DNA of 8,091 nt from Candidatus Dojkabacteria bacterium (lineage in GTDB: Bacteria > Patescibacteriota > Dojkabacteria > B142 > WJKM01): NCBI GenBank assembly GCA_020429465.1, contig JAGQLH010000003.1:21135-29225 (forward strand). The letters run 5' to 3'. The notes beneath the pieces are model-generated. The model was not told where the DNA came from and ran no database searches. It was given only the letters and a program-made list of their open reading frames with translations. The stretch's first letter is position 1; the number at the start of each line of letters is the position of its first letter. This document shows positions 7,462 through 8,091 of this stretch, in pieces. A program made the position numbers and the translations under genes.

Positions 7462-7470
7462 TGCTATATC
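7462..7470 (+). promoter_or_regulatory. Extended -10-like element immediately before the DUF1232 start
   Basis: TGCTATATC is a TGn element joined to TATATC, ending 5 nt before the ATG at 7476. Transcription starting 6-7 nt downstream of the hexamer would begin at or next to the A of that ATG, implying a leaderless mRNA. It lies inside the frame if the upstream ATG at 7437 were used, which argues for the later start. This is a motif-based inference. Confidence 0.4.
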
Positions 7471-7475
7471 TCACT

Positions 7476-7730
7476 ATGAACAAAAAGAAAATTAAGTCAT
7501 TTTTGAAAGAAAATTGGTTTTTACTACTGACTGTAGTTTACGTACTTTCTCCAATTGATTTATTCCCAGAATTACTTACACCGATTTTTGGTTATGCAGA
7601 TGATGCAAGTCTTCTTCTTTTTGAATTATTACGCCGAGTATTCTTCAATAAAAAATCCCCGATTAACGATCAAGAGAAAAAAATTATGGAACAAGACTCC
7701 ATTGACGAAGGTGAGATTGTGTCAGAATAA
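7476..7730 (+). CDS. Small DUF1232 (YkvA-like) membrane protein
   Basis: This is an 84-residue protein counted from the chosen start. After a basic MNKKKIKSFLK stretch comes a hydrophobic segment (about residues 14-24) running into SPIDLFPE and then TPIFGYADDASLL. The Y-x-x-SPIDLxP and GYxDD motifs are hallmarks of DUF1232, a family of small, probably membrane-associated proteins of unknown biochemical role. The tail (about 57-84) is polar and acidic, ending EGEIVSE. The frame is open from an ATG at 7437, which would add 13 residues, but the 7476 start gives the usual family N-terminus and sits just after an extended -10-like element. It is divergent from the thioredoxin-like gene and 65 bp upstream of ileS. 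No Shine-Dalgarno sequence is visible before either start. Confidence 0.83.
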   Translation: MNKKKIKSFLKENWFLLLTVVYVLSPIDLFPELLTPIFGYADDASLLLFELLRRVFFNKKSPINDQEKKIMEQDSIDEGEIVSE

Positions 7731-7749
7731 TCGAACATTTGATACAATC
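7715..7749 (+). terminator. Weak hairpin spanning the DUF1232 stop codon
   Basis: GATTGTGTC (7715-7723) can pair with GATACAATC (7741-7749), nine pairs including one G-U wobble, around a 17-nt loop that contains the TAA stop. The downstream bases (AACTAATCAGTTTAC) are not a proper T tract, so this may be an attenuating structure, a processing site or chance. Confidence 0.3.
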
Positions 7750-7767
7750 AACTAATCAGTTTACTTT
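7739..7767 (+). promoter_or_regulatory. Candidate promoter for ileS
   Basis: TTGATA (7739-7744) followed after 17 bp by TACTTT (7762-7767) gives a good -35 and a mediocre -10, predicting a leader of about 20 nt. The TTGATA overlaps the right arm of the weak hairpin. There is no room for a T-box leader in this 65-bp gap. Confidence 0.3.
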
Positions 7768-7795
7768 ATCCCATGTACATTTTAGATTAATACGT

Positions 7796-8091
7796 ATGTT
7801 TAAACCGGTAAATCCAAAACAAAATTTCCCTGAACTTGAAAAAGAAATTCTCAAATTTTGGAAAGAAGAAAAAATTTTTGAGAAACAAGTAGATATGAGG
7901 CCCGAGGAAAACAAATACGTTTTCTATGATGGCCCTCCATTTATTACTGGACTTCCTCATTATGGACATCTGCTTGGAAGTATCGCAAAAGACATAATTC
8001 CGCGTTACCAGGCGATGAAGGGAAAGAAAGTTGAACGTGTTTGGGGATGGGATTGCCATGGTTTGCCTATAGAAAATAAAGTAGAAAAAGC
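7796..8091 (+). CDS. ileS: Isoleucyl-tRNA synthetase, N-terminal part (cut by window edge)
   Basis: This cytosolic class I aminoacyl-tRNA synthetase charges tRNA-Ile with isoleucine. The 98 visible residues start MFKPVNPKQNFPELEKEILKF in two short overlapping blocks and include FYDGPPFITGLPHYGH (43-58), with HYGH (55-58) as the HIGH motif of the ATP site, and GWDCHGLPIE (84-93). The FYDGPPFxTGLPHYGH wording is that of IleRS rather than ValRS or LeuRS. It matches the eukaryote-like (IleS2, often mupirocin-insensitive) subgroup more than the classical E. coli type; that subtype is from memory of the families. The KMSKS motif, editing domain and C-terminus are outside the window. The ATG start gives the usual short N-terminal extension. 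There is no ribosome binding site before it. Confidence 0.96.
   Translation, partial: MFKPVNPKQNFPELEKEILKFWKEEKIFEKQVDMRPEENKYVFYDGPPFITGLPHYGHLLGSIAKDIIPRYQAMKGKKVERVWGWDCHGLPIENKVEK

Noticed and set aside
7437..7475. Upstream ATG giving a 13-residue longer DUF1232 protein
   Set aside because: The extension contains the extended -10-like element and is not typical of the family N-terminus; the ATG at 7476 fits better, though this is not proven.
7787..8059. Minus-strand frame opposite ileS
   Set aside because: It is antisense to an unmistakable IleRS N-terminus; its Phe/Lys-rich product reflects AT-rich coding sequence on the other strand.
1..8091. Recoded TGA (glycine code of SR1/Gracilibacteria)
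   Set aside because: gnd ends in TGA exactly at its conserved C-terminus and no gene needs an in-frame TGA to be read through.
1..8091. A defence island, prophage or other new multi-gene system
   Set aside because: All eight genes are housekeeping, surface or small membrane proteins; no nuclease, toxin-antitoxin, integrase, phage or transposase signature is seen.

Overview
The window carries eight protein genes on an AT-rich background, with no RNA gene, mobile element or CRISPR array. It looks like a bacterium with a small, compact genome, most plausibly Patescibacteria/CPR (a Microgenomates- or Dojkabacteria-like lineage). The reasons are short intergenic gaps, almost no Shine-Dalgarno sequences before the start codons, an IleRS of the eukaryote-like type, and exported proteins with Thr-Pro linkers and CPR-style mosaic domains. 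TGA acts as a stop (gnd ends in TGA), so this is not an SR1/Gracilibacteria code. The lineage is an inference; the genes themselves are clear.

Left part (1-924, minus strand): tag (3-methyladenine DNA glycosylase I) lies 35 bp upstream of zwf (glucose-6-phosphate dehydrogenase), whose 3' part runs off the left edge. A 98-bp divergent promoter region (925-1022) separates tag from a plus-strand gene for an SLH-anchored, Thr-Pro-linked metallophosphoesterase (1023-2801).

Centre (2814-7358, minus strand): a probable three-gene operon. It runs from a thioredoxin-fold protein with no cysteines, through gnd (6-phosphogluconate dehydrogenase), to a 928-residue surface protein with Fn3-like, Cys-rich, clan-A glycosidase-like and duplicated C-terminal domains. 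The last two genes are only 3 bp apart. This operon converges on the phosphoesterase gene, and the 12-bp gap is served by a hairpin whose arm contains the stop codon of the surface-protein gene.

Right part (7437-8091, plus strand): a small DUF1232/YkvA-like membrane protein, perhaps translated from a leaderless mRNA, then the start of ileS, which is cut by the right edge.

Functionally, zwf and gnd are the two dehydrogenases of the oxidative pentose phosphate pathway (NADPH and ribulose-5-phosphate). No 6-phosphogluconolactonase gene is visible. The two large exported proteins probably act at the cell surface, one hydrolysing phosphoesters and the other binding or cleaving glycans. I found no defence, phage or conjugation genes. 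The most unusual items are the cysteine-free thioredoxin-like protein in the gnd operon, the architecture of the two surface proteins, the stop-codon-containing terminator hairpin, and a recurring TGCTAT extended -10-like element close to start codons.
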